Source of the DNA: Pseudomonadota bacterium
GTDB taxonomy: Bacteria; Pseudomonadota; Gammaproteobacteria; Xanthomonadales; Xanthomonadaceae
Direction of reading: 5' to 3'
Assembly: GCA_023457475.1 (NCBI GenBank)
Contig: JAEWLO010000275.1
Coordinates: forward strand, 1-6,176
DNA length: 6,176 nucleotides
Shown here: in pieces, positions 1 to 6,176 of the stretch
How the letters are laid out: the number at the start of each line of letters is the position of its first letter
How positions within the stretch are numbered: position 1 is the stretch's first letter
Notes under the pieces: model-generated
Told to the model about the DNA's origin: nothing
What the model saw: the letters and a program-made list of their open reading frames with translations, nothing else
Databases searched by the model: none
Position numbers and translations under genes: made by a program

Positions 1-13
1 CCCCACACGTCAC

Positions 14-18
14 AGGGA
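14..18 (+). promoter_or_regulatory. Ribosome binding site of the S9 peptidase gene
   Basis: AGGGA lies six bases before the ATG at 25, good Shine-Dalgarno spacing, and supports that start. Only 24 bases precede the gene in this window, so its promoter cannot be judged. Confidence 0.7.
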
Positions 19-24
19 ATCTGG

Positions 25-2481
25 ATGCGCTTCGAACGTACCTGCCTCGCCACGGCCCTGGCCGTGGCCACGCTCGGCCTCGCCGGGCCGGCCTTCGCCG
101 ACTACGCCAAACCGCCTGAGCACCTGCTCAAAGTGCTCAAGGCACCGCCGCCGCCGCAACCCAGCCTGGACCCGAGCGGGCAGCGCCTGCTGTTGACCAC
201 GCTGCAGACCTATCCCTCGATCGAACGCGTCGCCCAGCCGTACCTGAAGCTGGCCGGCGTTCGCCTGGAGCCGAAGAACCGCAGCCGCCACGACACGCCG
301 GGCGGCTACGGCATTCCCGCATGTGTGGCCGACTTCACCGTGGTGGATATCGCCACGGCCGCGCACACCAGGATCGCGCTGCAACAGGGCTGCGCCACCG
401 CGGCCCTGTGGTCGGCCGATGGCACCCGCTTCGCGTTCCAGAATGCGGTGGACACCTCCGTGCAGCTGTGGGTGGGCGATGCGCGCACCGGCCAGGTCAA
501 GCAGATCCCGGGCGTGCAGCTCAACCCGATCTTCGGCAACACCGTGCAGTGGCTGGGCGGTGGCCAGCAGTTGCTGGTCAAGGCCGTGCCGGCCAACCAG
601 GGCCCGGCACCGAGCCTGGGCACCGGCAGCGGCGGCCCGGATGTGCAGGAGTCGCTGGGCAGCAGCGGCGAGAGCAGCACCTACGAAGCCCGCGATACCT
701 TGACCAGCGTGCATGACGAGGCGCTGTTCGCGTATTACGGTGCGTCCCAGCTGGCCGTGGTCGATGCCGGTGCCGGCAGTGTGCGCCCCGTTGGCGCACC
801 GGCGTTGTACAACGACGTCAATGCCGCACCCGATGGCGTGCATGTGCTGACCGAAACGCTGAAGGCTCCGTTCTCGCACGCCGTGACCTACCAGCGCTTC
901 GCCAATGACGTGGCGGTGATCGACCTCGGCACCGGGCGCAGCACGCCCATCGCGCGTCTGCCGCTGGCCGACCGGGTGCCGGTGCACGGCGTGCCGGAAG
1001 GTGCCCGCGACTTCGACTGGCGCTCCACCGACCCGGCCACGCTGGTGTATGCCGAAGCGCTGGACAAGGGCGACTGGAAGGTCGAGGTCCCGCACCGCGA
1101 CCGCATCCTCGCATGGAAGGCTCCCTTCAACGGCAAGCCGCAGGAGATCGCGCGCACCGCGCAGCGTTTCGAAGGCATCGCCTGGAGCGCGGACCCGGCG
1201 GTGTCGTTCCTGTTCGAGAACGACGAGAACCGTCACTGGCGACAAACCCGCATCGTGGACGTGGACCAGCCGAAGCAGGAGGGCCGCCTGCTGTGGGACC
1301 TGTCCAGCGACGAACTGTATGCCGACCCCGGCAATCTGGTGTTCACCCGCCTGCCCAACGGCGCGGCGGTGGTACGTCAGGAGGGCGGTTCCGTATTCCT
1401 GCGCGGGCAGGGCAGTTCGCCGCAGGGCGACCGCCCGTTCCTGGACCGGCTGGACCTGACGTCGCTGAAGACCGAGCGTCTGTTCCGCAGCAGTGCCGAT
1501 GCCTACGAGCAGGTACTCGGCGTGACCGGCACCCCGGGACGCTATCTCACCTGGCACCAGTCGGTGATGGACCCGCCCAACGCCTTCGTGCGCCAGCAGG
1601 GCGAGCGTGCGACGGACGCGAAAGAAGGTGAGGCGCAGTACGCGTCCACCGCCACCGCGCTGACCCGGCTCACCGACCCCGCTCCGGAAGTGCGCCAGAT
1701 CAAAAAGCGTCTGGTGACCTACAAGCGGGCGGACGGCGTGGACCTGTCCTTCACCCTGTACACCCCGCCGGGCTACCAGGAAGGCCAGCGCGTGCCGGCC
1801 ATCCTGTACGCCTACCCGGCCGACTTCGCCAATGCCGCACAGGCCGGGCAGGTATCCGGTTCGCAGCAGACCTTCACCCGTCTGGCCCCGTATCGCCTGA
1901 TGCTGCTGGCGGGCTACGCGATCATCGACAACGCCTCGTTCCCGATCGTCGGCGACCCGAAGAACGCCTATGACACCTACCTGGAACAGCTGGAAGCCGA
2001 TGCCAGGGCGGCGGTCGACAAGGCCGTGGACCTGGGCGTGGTCGACCGCAACCGCATTGGTGTCACCGGGCACAGCCACGGCGGTCTGATGACGGCGAAC
2101 CTGATCGCCCACACCAACCTGTTCAAGGCCGGCGTGGCCACCAGCGGTTCGTACAACAAGACCTTCACCCCGTTCGGGTTCCAGAACGAACGGCGCTCGG
2201 TCTGGCAGGCGCAGGACGTGTACCTGAAGGCCTCGCCGTTCTTCTATGCGGACAAGATCAAGCTGCCGCTGCTGCTGGTCCACGGCGAGGACGATGCCAA
2301 TCCGGGTACCGAGCCGTTCCAGTCACGCAAGCTGTACCAGGCGATCCGCGGCAACGGCGGCACCACCCGTCTGGTGATGCTGCCGAACGAGCCGCACTGG
2401 TACACCGCGCTTGAATCCAATGAGCAACTGGTATCGGAAATGCTCAACTGGTTCGACACGTATGTGAAGAACGCGAAGTAG
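25..2481 (+). CDS. Exported S9-family serine peptidase, glutamyl-endopeptidase-like (S9D)
   Basis: Serine peptidase of the prolyl oligopeptidase superfamily, 818 residues, probably cutting peptides in the periplasm or outside the cell. Residues 1-25 form a Sec signal peptide (basic start, Ala/Leu core, cleavage after AFA). The mature protein has a long beta-propeller-type N-terminal part and a C-terminal alpha/beta-hydrolase domain from about residue 570. The nucleophile is Ser684 in GHSHGG, the acid is probably Asp757 in HGEDDANPGT, and the base is His791 in PNEPHWY. The motifs APPPPQPSLDPSG (about 40-52), SSPQGDRPFLDRLDL, AGQVSGSQ and TPFGFQNER resemble the S9D group, whose plant chloroplast member cuts after glutamate; specificity here is unproven. 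The ATG at 25 has AGGGA at 14-18, six bases upstream. The gene is complete. A gap of 195 bases and two hairpins separate it from the mannosidase gene. An S9A or S9C enzyme is less likely given the motifs. Confidence 0.93.
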   Translation: MRFERTCLATALAVATLGLAGPAFADYAKPPEHLLKVLKAPPPPQPSLDPSGQRLLLTTLQTYPSIERVAQPYLKLAGVRLEPKNRSRHDTPGGYGIPACVADFTVVDIATAAHTRIALQQGCATAALWSADGTRFAFQNAVDTSVQLWVGDARTGQVKQIPGVQLNPIFGNTVQWLGGGQQLLVKAVPANQGPAPSLGTGSGGPDVQESLGSSGESSTYEARDTLTSVHDEALFAYYGASQLAVVDAGAGSVRPVGAPALYNDVNAAPDGVHVLTETLKAPFSHAVTYQRFANDVAVIDLGTGRSTPIARLPLADRVPVHGVPEGARDFDWRSTDPATLVYAEALDKGDWKVEVPHRDRILAWKAPFNGKPQEIARTAQRFEGIAWSADPAVSFLFENDENRHWRQTRIVDVDQPKQEGRLLWDLSSDELYADPGNLVFTRLPNGAAVVRQEGGSVFLRGQGSSPQGDRPFLDRLDLTSLKTERLFRSSADAYEQVLGVTGTPGRYLTWHQSVMDPPNAFVRQQGERATDAKEGEAQYASTATALTRLTDPAPEVRQIKKRLVTYKRADGVDLSFTLYTPPGYQEGQRVPAILYAYPADFANAAQAGQVSGSQQTFTRLAPYRLMLLAGYAIIDNASFPIVGDPKNAYDTYLEQLEADARAAVDKAVDLGVVDRNRIGVTGHSHGGLMTANLIAHTNLFKAGVATSGSYNKTFTPFGFQNERRSVWQAQDVYLKASPFFYADKIKLPLLLVHGEDDANPGTEPFQSRKLYQAIRGNGGTTRLVMLPNEPHWYTALESNEQLVSEMLNWFDTYVKNAK

Positions 2482-2504
2482 GTCCGCCGCGACCTTCAGC
2501 GGAC
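2482..2504 (+). repeat. Inverted repeat directly after the peptidase stop codon
   Basis: GTCCGC at 2482-2487 is the exact reverse complement of GCGGAC at 2499-2504, with an 11-base loop. The four bases before it, GTAG at 2478-2481, include the TAG stop codon of the peptidase gene. GTAG followed by a palindrome is the hallmark of the SMAG (REP-like) repeats of Stenotrophomonas, but this stem is shorter and its loop longer than I would expect. It may be a degenerate copy or chance. Alternatively it is the first half of a weak transcription-end structure together with the hairpin that follows. Confidence 0.4.
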
Positions 2505-2524
2505 GGCCGCCCTCGTGGCGGCCG
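2504..2524 (+). terminator. GC-rich hairpin, possible weak terminator of the peptidase gene
   Basis: CGGCCGCC at 2504-2511 pairs perfectly with GGCGGCCG at 2517-2524 around the loop CTCGT, giving an 8-bp all-GC stem. It starts 22 bases after the peptidase stop codon. No T-tract follows, so a classical intrinsic terminator is not shown. It may instead slow polymerase or protect the 3' end of the mRNA. The loop contains the GTG (2515) that opens the longest reading frame for the downstream mannosidase, another argument against that GTG as a start. Confidence 0.4.
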
Positions 2525-2626
2525 CCTGCCAAGGGCGTTCCCCGAAACAGGAAAGTGCCAAAAATCCCTACTTGGATCGGTTGAAATCCGTGACCAACGG
2601 CATGCACCCCGGCCGGGAGGCTGGGC

Positions 2627-2632
2627 TAGACT
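2627..2632 (+). promoter_or_regulatory. Possible -10 element for the GH92 gene
   Basis: TAGACT matches four of six bases of the sigma-70 -10 consensus. It would place transcription start near 2639, giving a leader of about 38 bases before the GTG at 2677. The best -35 at usable spacing is TGCACC at 2603-2608 (18-base spacer), which is poor. A better -35 sequence, TTGAAA at 2581-2586, lies too far away (40 bases). A perfect 10-base palindrome, CCCGGCCGGG at 2608-2617, sits between the two elements. This is weak evidence. Confidence 0.25.
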
Positions 2633-2665
2633 CGGGCGTGGCCGCGCCGAGTGGCCGTCCTGCCT

Positions 2666-2670
2666 GGGAG
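2666..2670 (+). promoter_or_regulatory. Ribosome binding site that sets the GH92 start
   Basis: GGGAG lies six bases before GTG 2677 and 18 bases before the in-frame ATG 2689. Spacing therefore favours the GTG. That choice also gives the signal peptide a basic N-terminal region (His-Arg), which the ATG start would lack. Confidence 0.65.
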
Positions 2671-2676
2671 TCCGTA

Positions 2677-5049
2677 GTGCACCGTTCGATGCTGGTTGCT
2701 GCTTCACTCGTCCTCACCGCCACGCCCTGCGCCCTGCAGGCGGCCGACCTCGCTGCCGAGGTCAATCCCTTCATCGGCACCACCAATGCCGGCAATGTGT
2801 ACCCCGGTCCGCAGATGCCGTTCGGCATGGTGGCTTTCAGCCCCGAGATGACGCCGCTGCCCGGCAAGCGCTTCGCCATCGCAGCGCCCGGTGGCTATGA
2901 GTGGCGCGGCAATGGCGTGCGGGGCTTCAGCCTGACCCACGTCAACGGCACCGGCTGTACCGGAGCCAGCGGTGACATTCCGATCATGCCGGTCACCACG
3001 AAAGTGGAAATGTCGCCGTCGGCGGTCGAGGCCGGCCTGCGTTATGCCAGTGGCCTGGACCATAAGCGCGAATCGGCAAGTCCGGGTGCGTACCAGCTCA
3101 CCCTGGACAACGGCGTGGCCGTGGCCTTGGGGGCGACCGACCGCACTGCGGTCGGCCAGTTCACCTTCCCGGCCGACAAGCCCGCCAACCTGCTGTTCCG
3201 CACCTCCGACAGTGAGGTCGGCAGCACCGATTCCACGATCATCATCGACCCGGCAAGCCGCACCGTCCGTGGCACGGTGACGTCGGGCAACTTCTGCGGG
3301 TATCTGGCCGAAGACCGCCGCGAGAGTTACTACACCCTGCATTTCGTCGCCGAGTTCGACCAGCCGTTCGAAGTGGGCGGCACCTGGCAGGATGAAACCG
3401 TGAAGCCGGGCGCACGCGAAGGCGGTGGCGGCACCACCTACGGCACCCAGGGGCACCCGCCGGTCGGCAAGGGCGCGGGCGGCTGGATCAGCTTCGATCC
3501 CAAGCGCACGCCGGTGGTCACCGCACGTATCGGCATTTCCTACGTGGACGAAGCCGGTGCACGCGCCAACCTGCGCCGGGAGAGCCCGAAGGGCACTACG
3601 CTTGCTGCGACCCAGGCGGCCGCGCGCGACGCCTGGAACCGCACGCTGGGGCAGGTCCGCGTCAGCGGGGGTACGCCGGATGAGCGCACCGTGTTCTACA
3701 CCGCGCTGTACCACACCCTGCTCGCACCCAATCTGTTCAGTGACGGCGACGGCCGCTATCGCGGCATCGACGGCAAGGTGCACACGCTGTCCAAGGGCCA
3801 GAAGGCGCAGTACGCCAACTACTCCGGCTGGGACGTGTACCGCTCTCAGTTGCAGCTGGTGACGCTGTTGAAGCCACAGGTCGGCTCGGACATCGCCCAG
3901 TCGCTGCTCAACCAGGCCGACCAGAACGGGGGGGTGTGGGACCGCTGGACGCATCTGACCGGTCCCACCGGTGTGATGAACGGCGATCCGTCGCCGCCGT
4001 CGGTGGCGGCCATCCACGCCTTTGGCGGTCGCAGCTTCGATCTCAAGCGCGCGTATGCGTCGCTGAAGCAGGCCGCCACGGTGCCCACCGAGCGCGACCT
4101 GAGCCGTCGGGGCTGCCCGGTGCTGTGCGTCGGCCAGCGGCCGGGCCTGGACCAGTGGATGAAGCTCAAGTACATGCCGGTGGGCGCACCAGGCTGGGGC
4201 ACCGCCTCGGACACGCTGGAAATGGCGGCCGCCGATTTCGGGCTGGCCGAGCTGGCCGTTGCGGCCGGCGACAGCGCGGGTGCCACGCTGTTCCGCGAAC
4301 GCTCCGGCTGGTGGCGCAACCTGTACAACCCGAAGGCCACCGCCACTGCTGGCTATATCCAACCGCGCAATGCGGATGGCAGCTGGCCGAAGTTCGATCC
4401 GGCGTCGGACGAGGAGTTCGTGGAAGGCAGCGGCGCGCAGTACCTGTGGATGGTGCCGTTCGATCCGGCCGGCCTGATCGAGACGCTGGGTGGGCGCGAG
4501 GCGACCATCGCGCGATTGGACGCATTCTTCCGCAAGGAGAACGGCGACTGGGCGGTGACCAAGTCCGGCCCGCTGCATGCCGAGCTGGACAACGAGCCGT
4601 CCATCGCCGCGCCGTGGCTGTACAACTTCGTCGGCCAGCCGTGGAAGACGCAGGAAACCGTGCGCCGGGCGATGAAGCAGATCTGGACCAACGCGCCGGA
4701 AGGCATGCCGGGTAATGACGACCTGGGTCAGATGTCGTCGTGGTACGTGTGGTCGGCGCTGGGCCTGTACCCGGTGTACCCGGGACGCGCGGATCTGGTG
4801 ATCGGCAGCCCGCTGTTCAACGAAGCGATCATCGAGCGCCCCGGCGCAAAGATCACCATCAAGGCGGCAGGCGCGGCCATGGATGCGCCGTACGTGCAGG
4901 CGTTGAAGGTCAACGGCAGGGACAGCCAGCACAGCTGGCTGCCGGCGGACTTCATCCGCACCGGTGGCACGCTGGACTTCACCCTTGGCGAGTCGCACAA
5001 CCCGCAATGGGGCAGTGAGACACCGCCGCCGTCGTACGGACCGCACTGA
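2677..5049 (+). CDS. Exported GH92 family alpha-mannosidase
   Basis: Glycoside hydrolase of family GH92, which holds calcium-dependent inverting exo-alpha-mannosidases acting on N-glycans, mannans and related glycans. The start chosen is GTG 2677, giving 790 residues. Residues 1 to about 22 form a Sec signal peptide (core LVAASLVLTAT, cleavage near LQA), so it acts outside the cytoplasm. The N-terminal beta-sandwich domain (about 28-285) carries NPFIGTTNAGNVYPGPQMPFGM and GFSLTHVNGTGC (83-94). The catalytic helical barrel (about 295-775) carries SGWDVYR (383-389), VEGSGAQY with the likely acid Glu583, NEPSIAAPWLYN (639-650) and PGNDDLGQMSSWYV (678-691) with the likely base Asp681 or Asp682. 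The ending with NPQWG is typical, and length is normal for the family. Mature cysteines are 94, 207, 480 and 484. The NEPS motif lacks the paired histidines I associate with alpha-1,2-specific enzymes, so linkage specificity is open. Confidence 0.93.
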   Translation: MHRSMLVAASLVLTATPCALQAADLAAEVNPFIGTTNAGNVYPGPQMPFGMVAFSPEMTPLPGKRFAIAAPGGYEWRGNGVRGFSLTHVNGTGCTGASGDIPIMPVTTKVEMSPSAVEAGLRYASGLDHKRESASPGAYQLTLDNGVAVALGATDRTAVGQFTFPADKPANLLFRTSDSEVGSTDSTIIIDPASRTVRGTVTSGNFCGYLAEDRRESYYTLHFVAEFDQPFEVGGTWQDETVKPGAREGGGGTTYGTQGHPPVGKGAGGWISFDPKRTPVVTARIGISYVDEAGARANLRRESPKGTTLAATQAAARDAWNRTLGQVRVSGGTPDERTVFYTALYHTLLAPNLFSDGDGRYRGIDGKVHTLSKGQKAQYANYSGWDVYRSQLQLVTLLKPQVGSDIAQSLLNQADQNGGVWDRWTHLTGPTGVMNGDPSPPSVAAIHAFGGRSFDLKRAYASLKQAATVPTERDLSRRGCPVLCVGQRPGLDQWMKLKYMPVGAPGWGTASDTLEMAAADFGLAELAVAAGDSAGATLFRERSGWWRNLYNPKATATAGYIQPRNADGSWPKFDPASDEEFVEGSGAQYLWMVPFDPAGLIETLGGREATIARLDAFFRKENGDWAVTKSGPLHAELDNEPSIAAPWLYNFVGQPWKTQETVRRAMKQIWTNAPEGMPGNDDLGQMSSWYVWSALGLYPVYPGRADLVIGSPLFNEAIIERPGAKITIKAAGAAMDAPYVQALKVNGRDSQHSWLPADFIRTGGTLDFTLGESHNPQWGSETPPPSYGPH

Positions 5050-5057
5050 GCGTCGCG

Positions 5058-5063
5058 TATCAT
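5058..5063 (+). promoter_or_regulatory. Possible -10 element for the lipoprotein gene
   Basis: TATCAT matches five of six bases of the sigma-70 -10 consensus and lies nine bases after the GH92 stop codon. It would start transcription near 5070, giving a leader of about 25 bases that contains the ribosome binding site at 5081-5086. I see no good -35 at 16-18 bases upstream, so the lipoprotein gene may instead be read through from the GH92 gene. Confidence 0.25.
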
Positions 5064-5080
5064 CCGCGTCATGGACGAAC

Positions 5081-5086
5081 AGGGAG
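5081..5086 (+). promoter_or_regulatory. Ribosome binding site that sets the lipoprotein start
   Basis: AGGGAG lies eight bases before ATG 5095. The in-frame ATG at 5071 has no Shine-Dalgarno sequence upstream and would add eight residues (MDEQGVQG) before the basic region of the signal peptide. The site therefore favours 5095. Confidence 0.65.
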
Positions 5087-5094
5087 TGCAGGGA

Positions 5095-5793
5095 ATGCAG
5101 CAGCGGAAGAAGACGAACCGGTGGGCATGCGCAGGCATGCTCGCCGCAGCAGGAATCCTGACCTCGGCCTGTAGCCCCGATCCTGCGGGATCGGCGCTGG
5201 AGGCGCAGAAGGTGGCGGGCGTTCCGCTCTCCGAGTGGACCGCGCGCTGGTGGCGCTGGGCCGATGCACAGGAGATTCCGCCGTACCTCGACCCGGATGG
5301 CCGGTTATGTCATCTGGGCCAGTCCGGCCCGGTCTGGTTCCTGGCCGGCACGGACGGCGAATTCCAGCCGCAGCGCGCGTGCGCCGTGCCCGAAGGCAAA
5401 CATGTGCTGCTGCCGGTGATCAACATGATCAGCTATGGCATCGACGGTGATGAAAGCTGCCGCTATCTGCAGCGGGGCGCGGCGATGAACAACGACCACC
5501 TGGGCAGTGCGGTGGTGACGCTCGACGGCAAACCGCTGCCGGACGTGGACAAACGCCGGGTCAGCAGCCACGGCTGCTTCCGCATGGATCCCGCCGATGA
5601 GAGCTCGATGCTCGCAGCGGCCGATGGCTTCTGGATCCTGCTGGAGCCGTTGCCGCGTGGACGCCACACGCTGAGCGTGCGGGCGAACTACGGTAGCGGG
5701 CAGGGCGGGGACTACAGCGGCATGCAGCAGACGTTCGACTATGTGCTGCAGGTGGGGGGCGCTTCGCCCGGTAACACGGGGAGCGCGCCTTGA
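5095..5793 (+). CDS. Predicted lipoprotein of unknown function
   Basis: I do not recognise a named family. From ATG 5095 the protein has 232 residues. Residues 1-26 look like a lipoprotein signal: a basic start (QQRKKTNR), a short Ala/Gly/Leu core and LTSAC with the lipidated Cys26. Ser27 follows it, so outer-membrane sorting is likely. The mature part has a tryptophan cluster, EWTARWWRWA (47-56), then CHLGQSGPVWFLAG (72-85), LLPVINMISYGID (105-117) and SHGCFRMD (159-166). Cysteines 72, 96, 122 and 161 could form two disulfides in the periplasm. The last dozen residues are Gly/Ser/Pro-rich and probably disordered. I vaguely recall uncharacterised secreted bacterial proteins with a similar GQSGPVWFLAG segment, but cannot verify it. 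The gene follows the GH92 gene by 45 bases, and its stop codon overlaps the start of the VOC gene. An alternative start is ATG 5071. Confidence 0.85.
   Translation: MQQRKKTNRWACAGMLAAAGILTSACSPDPAGSALEAQKVAGVPLSEWTARWWRWADAQEIPPYLDPDGRLCHLGQSGPVWFLAGTDGEFQPQRACAVPEGKHVLLPVINMISYGIDGDESCRYLQRGAAMNNDHLGSAVVTLDGKPLPDVDKRRVSSHGCFRMDPADESSMLAAADGFWILLEPLPRGRHTLSVRANYGSGQGGDYSGMQQTFDYVLQVGGASPGNTGSAP
5778..5783 (+). promoter_or_regulatory. Ribosome binding site of the VOC gene, inside the lipoprotein gene
   Basis: GGGGAG lies within the last codons of the lipoprotein gene, nine bases before ATG 5793. It favours that ATG, although the TTG at 5790 would only add one residue. The VOC gene can thus be translated by its own ribosomes as well as by re-initiation at the TGATG overlap. 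Confidence 0.6.
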
Positions 5794-6164
5794 TGCTTCA
5801 CCATATTTCGCTGGGCGTACGTGATCTTGAGCGCGCTGGAATCTTCTATGACGCGGCGCTGGACGCGTTGGGTTACCGACGCGTCTTTGCCGACGATACG
5901 GCCATTGGCTATGGTCTGGTCGATGACGAGGACCTGCTGTGCCTGAAGCTGCGGGACGATGCAGCGGCTCCGGGCGCGGGCTTCCATCTGGCGTTCGCAG
6001 CGGGTTCGCGGCCGCAGGTCGATACGTTCCATGCGGCCGCCCTCTCGGCCGGAGGCAGCAGCAACGGCGCGGCGGGCTTACGCCCGGACTACGGTGACGG
6101 CTACTACGCTGCCTTTGTAGTCGATCCAGAGGGGCATCGTCTGGAGGCGGTCTTCAAGGGCTGA
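5793..6164 (+). CDS. VOC family (glyoxalase/bleomycin-resistance fold) protein
   Basis: Small protein of 123 residues of the vicinal oxygen chelate superfamily, which includes glyoxalase I, bleomycin- and fosfomycin-resistance proteins and extradiol dioxygenases. No signal peptide is visible, so it is cytoplasmic. The start MLHHISLGVRDLERAGIFYDAAL is the classic first beta-strand and helix. Likely metal ligands are His4, His65 in GFHLAF and Glu118 in HRLEAVF, all present, so a metal-dependent enzyme is plausible. The second half shows VDTFHAAALSAGG and YYAAFVVDPEGHRLEAV, typical of single-module members that dimerise. Substrate cannot be told. ATG 5793 shares one base with the lipoprotein stop codon (TGATG), which suggests coupled translation. 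The first codons (cat att, gat ctt) are less GC-biased than those of the genes upstream. The gene is complete, ending 12 bases before the window does. Confidence 0.9.
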   Translation: MLHHISLGVRDLERAGIFYDAALDALGYRRVFADDTAIGYGLVDDEDLLCLKLRDDAAAPGAGFHLAFAAGSRPQVDTFHAAALSAGGSSNGAAGLRPDYGDGYYAAFVVDPEGHRLEAVFKG

Positions 6165-6176
6165 CGTGGTTTACGT

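Noticed and set aside
1113..1631. Open frame of 172 codons on the plus strand inside the peptidase gene
   Set aside because: It is an alternative-frame shadow with Arg/Pro/Ala-biased composition and no recognisable motif.
10..2283. Open frame of 757 codons on the minus strand opposite the peptidase gene
   Set aside because: It runs exactly in register with the sense codons, so it stays open merely because the sense gene avoids TTA, CTA and TCA. Its Arg/His/Gly/Val-rich translation has no recognisable domain, while the sense strand is a clear S9 peptidase.
2515..2676. N-terminal extension of the GH92 protein or a small separate peptide
   Set aside because: No ribosome binding site precedes GTG 2515, the stretch overlaps a hairpin, the translation is polar and featureless, and a signal peptide begins after it.
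3928..3934. Run of seven G bases inside the GH92 gene as a possible frameshift or phase-variation site
   Set aside because: The reading frame gives family-typical sequence on both sides (QNGGVWDRW), so there is no frameshift. A single 7-base G run in GC-rich DNA is expected by chance.
3936..4715. Open frame of 259 codons on the plus strand in another frame inside the GH92 gene
   Set aside because: It is a shadow of high GC content with Arg/Gly/Ala-rich translation and no domain, lying entirely within a convincing GH92 catalytic domain.
2704..5046. Open frame of 780 codons on the minus strand opposite the GH92 gene
   Set aside because: Same cause: it is in codon register with the GH92 gene and ends only where the sense gene uses a TCA serine codon (2704-2706). 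The translation has no family features.

Overview
The window is a GC-rich stretch (roughly two thirds G+C, judged by eye) of ordinary-looking gammaproteobacterial chromosome. Codon use strongly avoids TTA, CTA and TCA, and the protein types are typical of the Xanthomonadaceae. Stenotrophomonas or a close relative is my best guess, from protein style rather than any database match. All four genes lie on the + strand and the DNA is almost fully coding. The longest gene-free stretch is about 195 bases (2482-2676). I see no tRNA, rRNA, CRISPR array, insertion sequence or phage gene.

Layout. (1) 25-2481: an exported serine peptidase of the prolyl oligopeptidase superfamily, best matching the glutamyl-endopeptidase-like S9D group, with a complete Ser/Asp/His triad. 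(2) 2482-2676: an intergenic region with two back-to-back hairpins just after the stop codon (a possible weak terminator or a degenerate GTAG-type palindromic repeat), then a weak promoter candidate. (3) 2677-5049: an exported GH92 alpha-mannosidase. I place its start at a GTG with a well-spaced ribosome binding site, not at the upstream GTG that opens the longest reading frame. (4) 5095-5793: a predicted lipoprotein of unknown function with a tryptophan cluster and four cysteines in the mature chain. (5) 5793-6164: a small cytoplasmic VOC (glyoxalase-fold) protein whose ATG overlaps the lipoprotein stop codon by one base.

Working together. The peptidase and the mannosidase both carry Sec-type signal peptides, so both probably act in the periplasm or outside the cell. 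Together they could take apart glycopeptides, one cutting peptide bonds and the other removing mannose from glycans; this is inference from adjacency and export only. The lipoprotein and VOC genes are very probably co-translated. Their functional link to each other, and to the mannosidase 45 bases upstream, is unknown.

I found no convincing undescribed multi-gene system. The most open questions are the orphan lipoprotein and its coupling to the VOC gene, the GH92 subtype suggested by its active-site motifs, and the hairpin pair after the peptidase gene.
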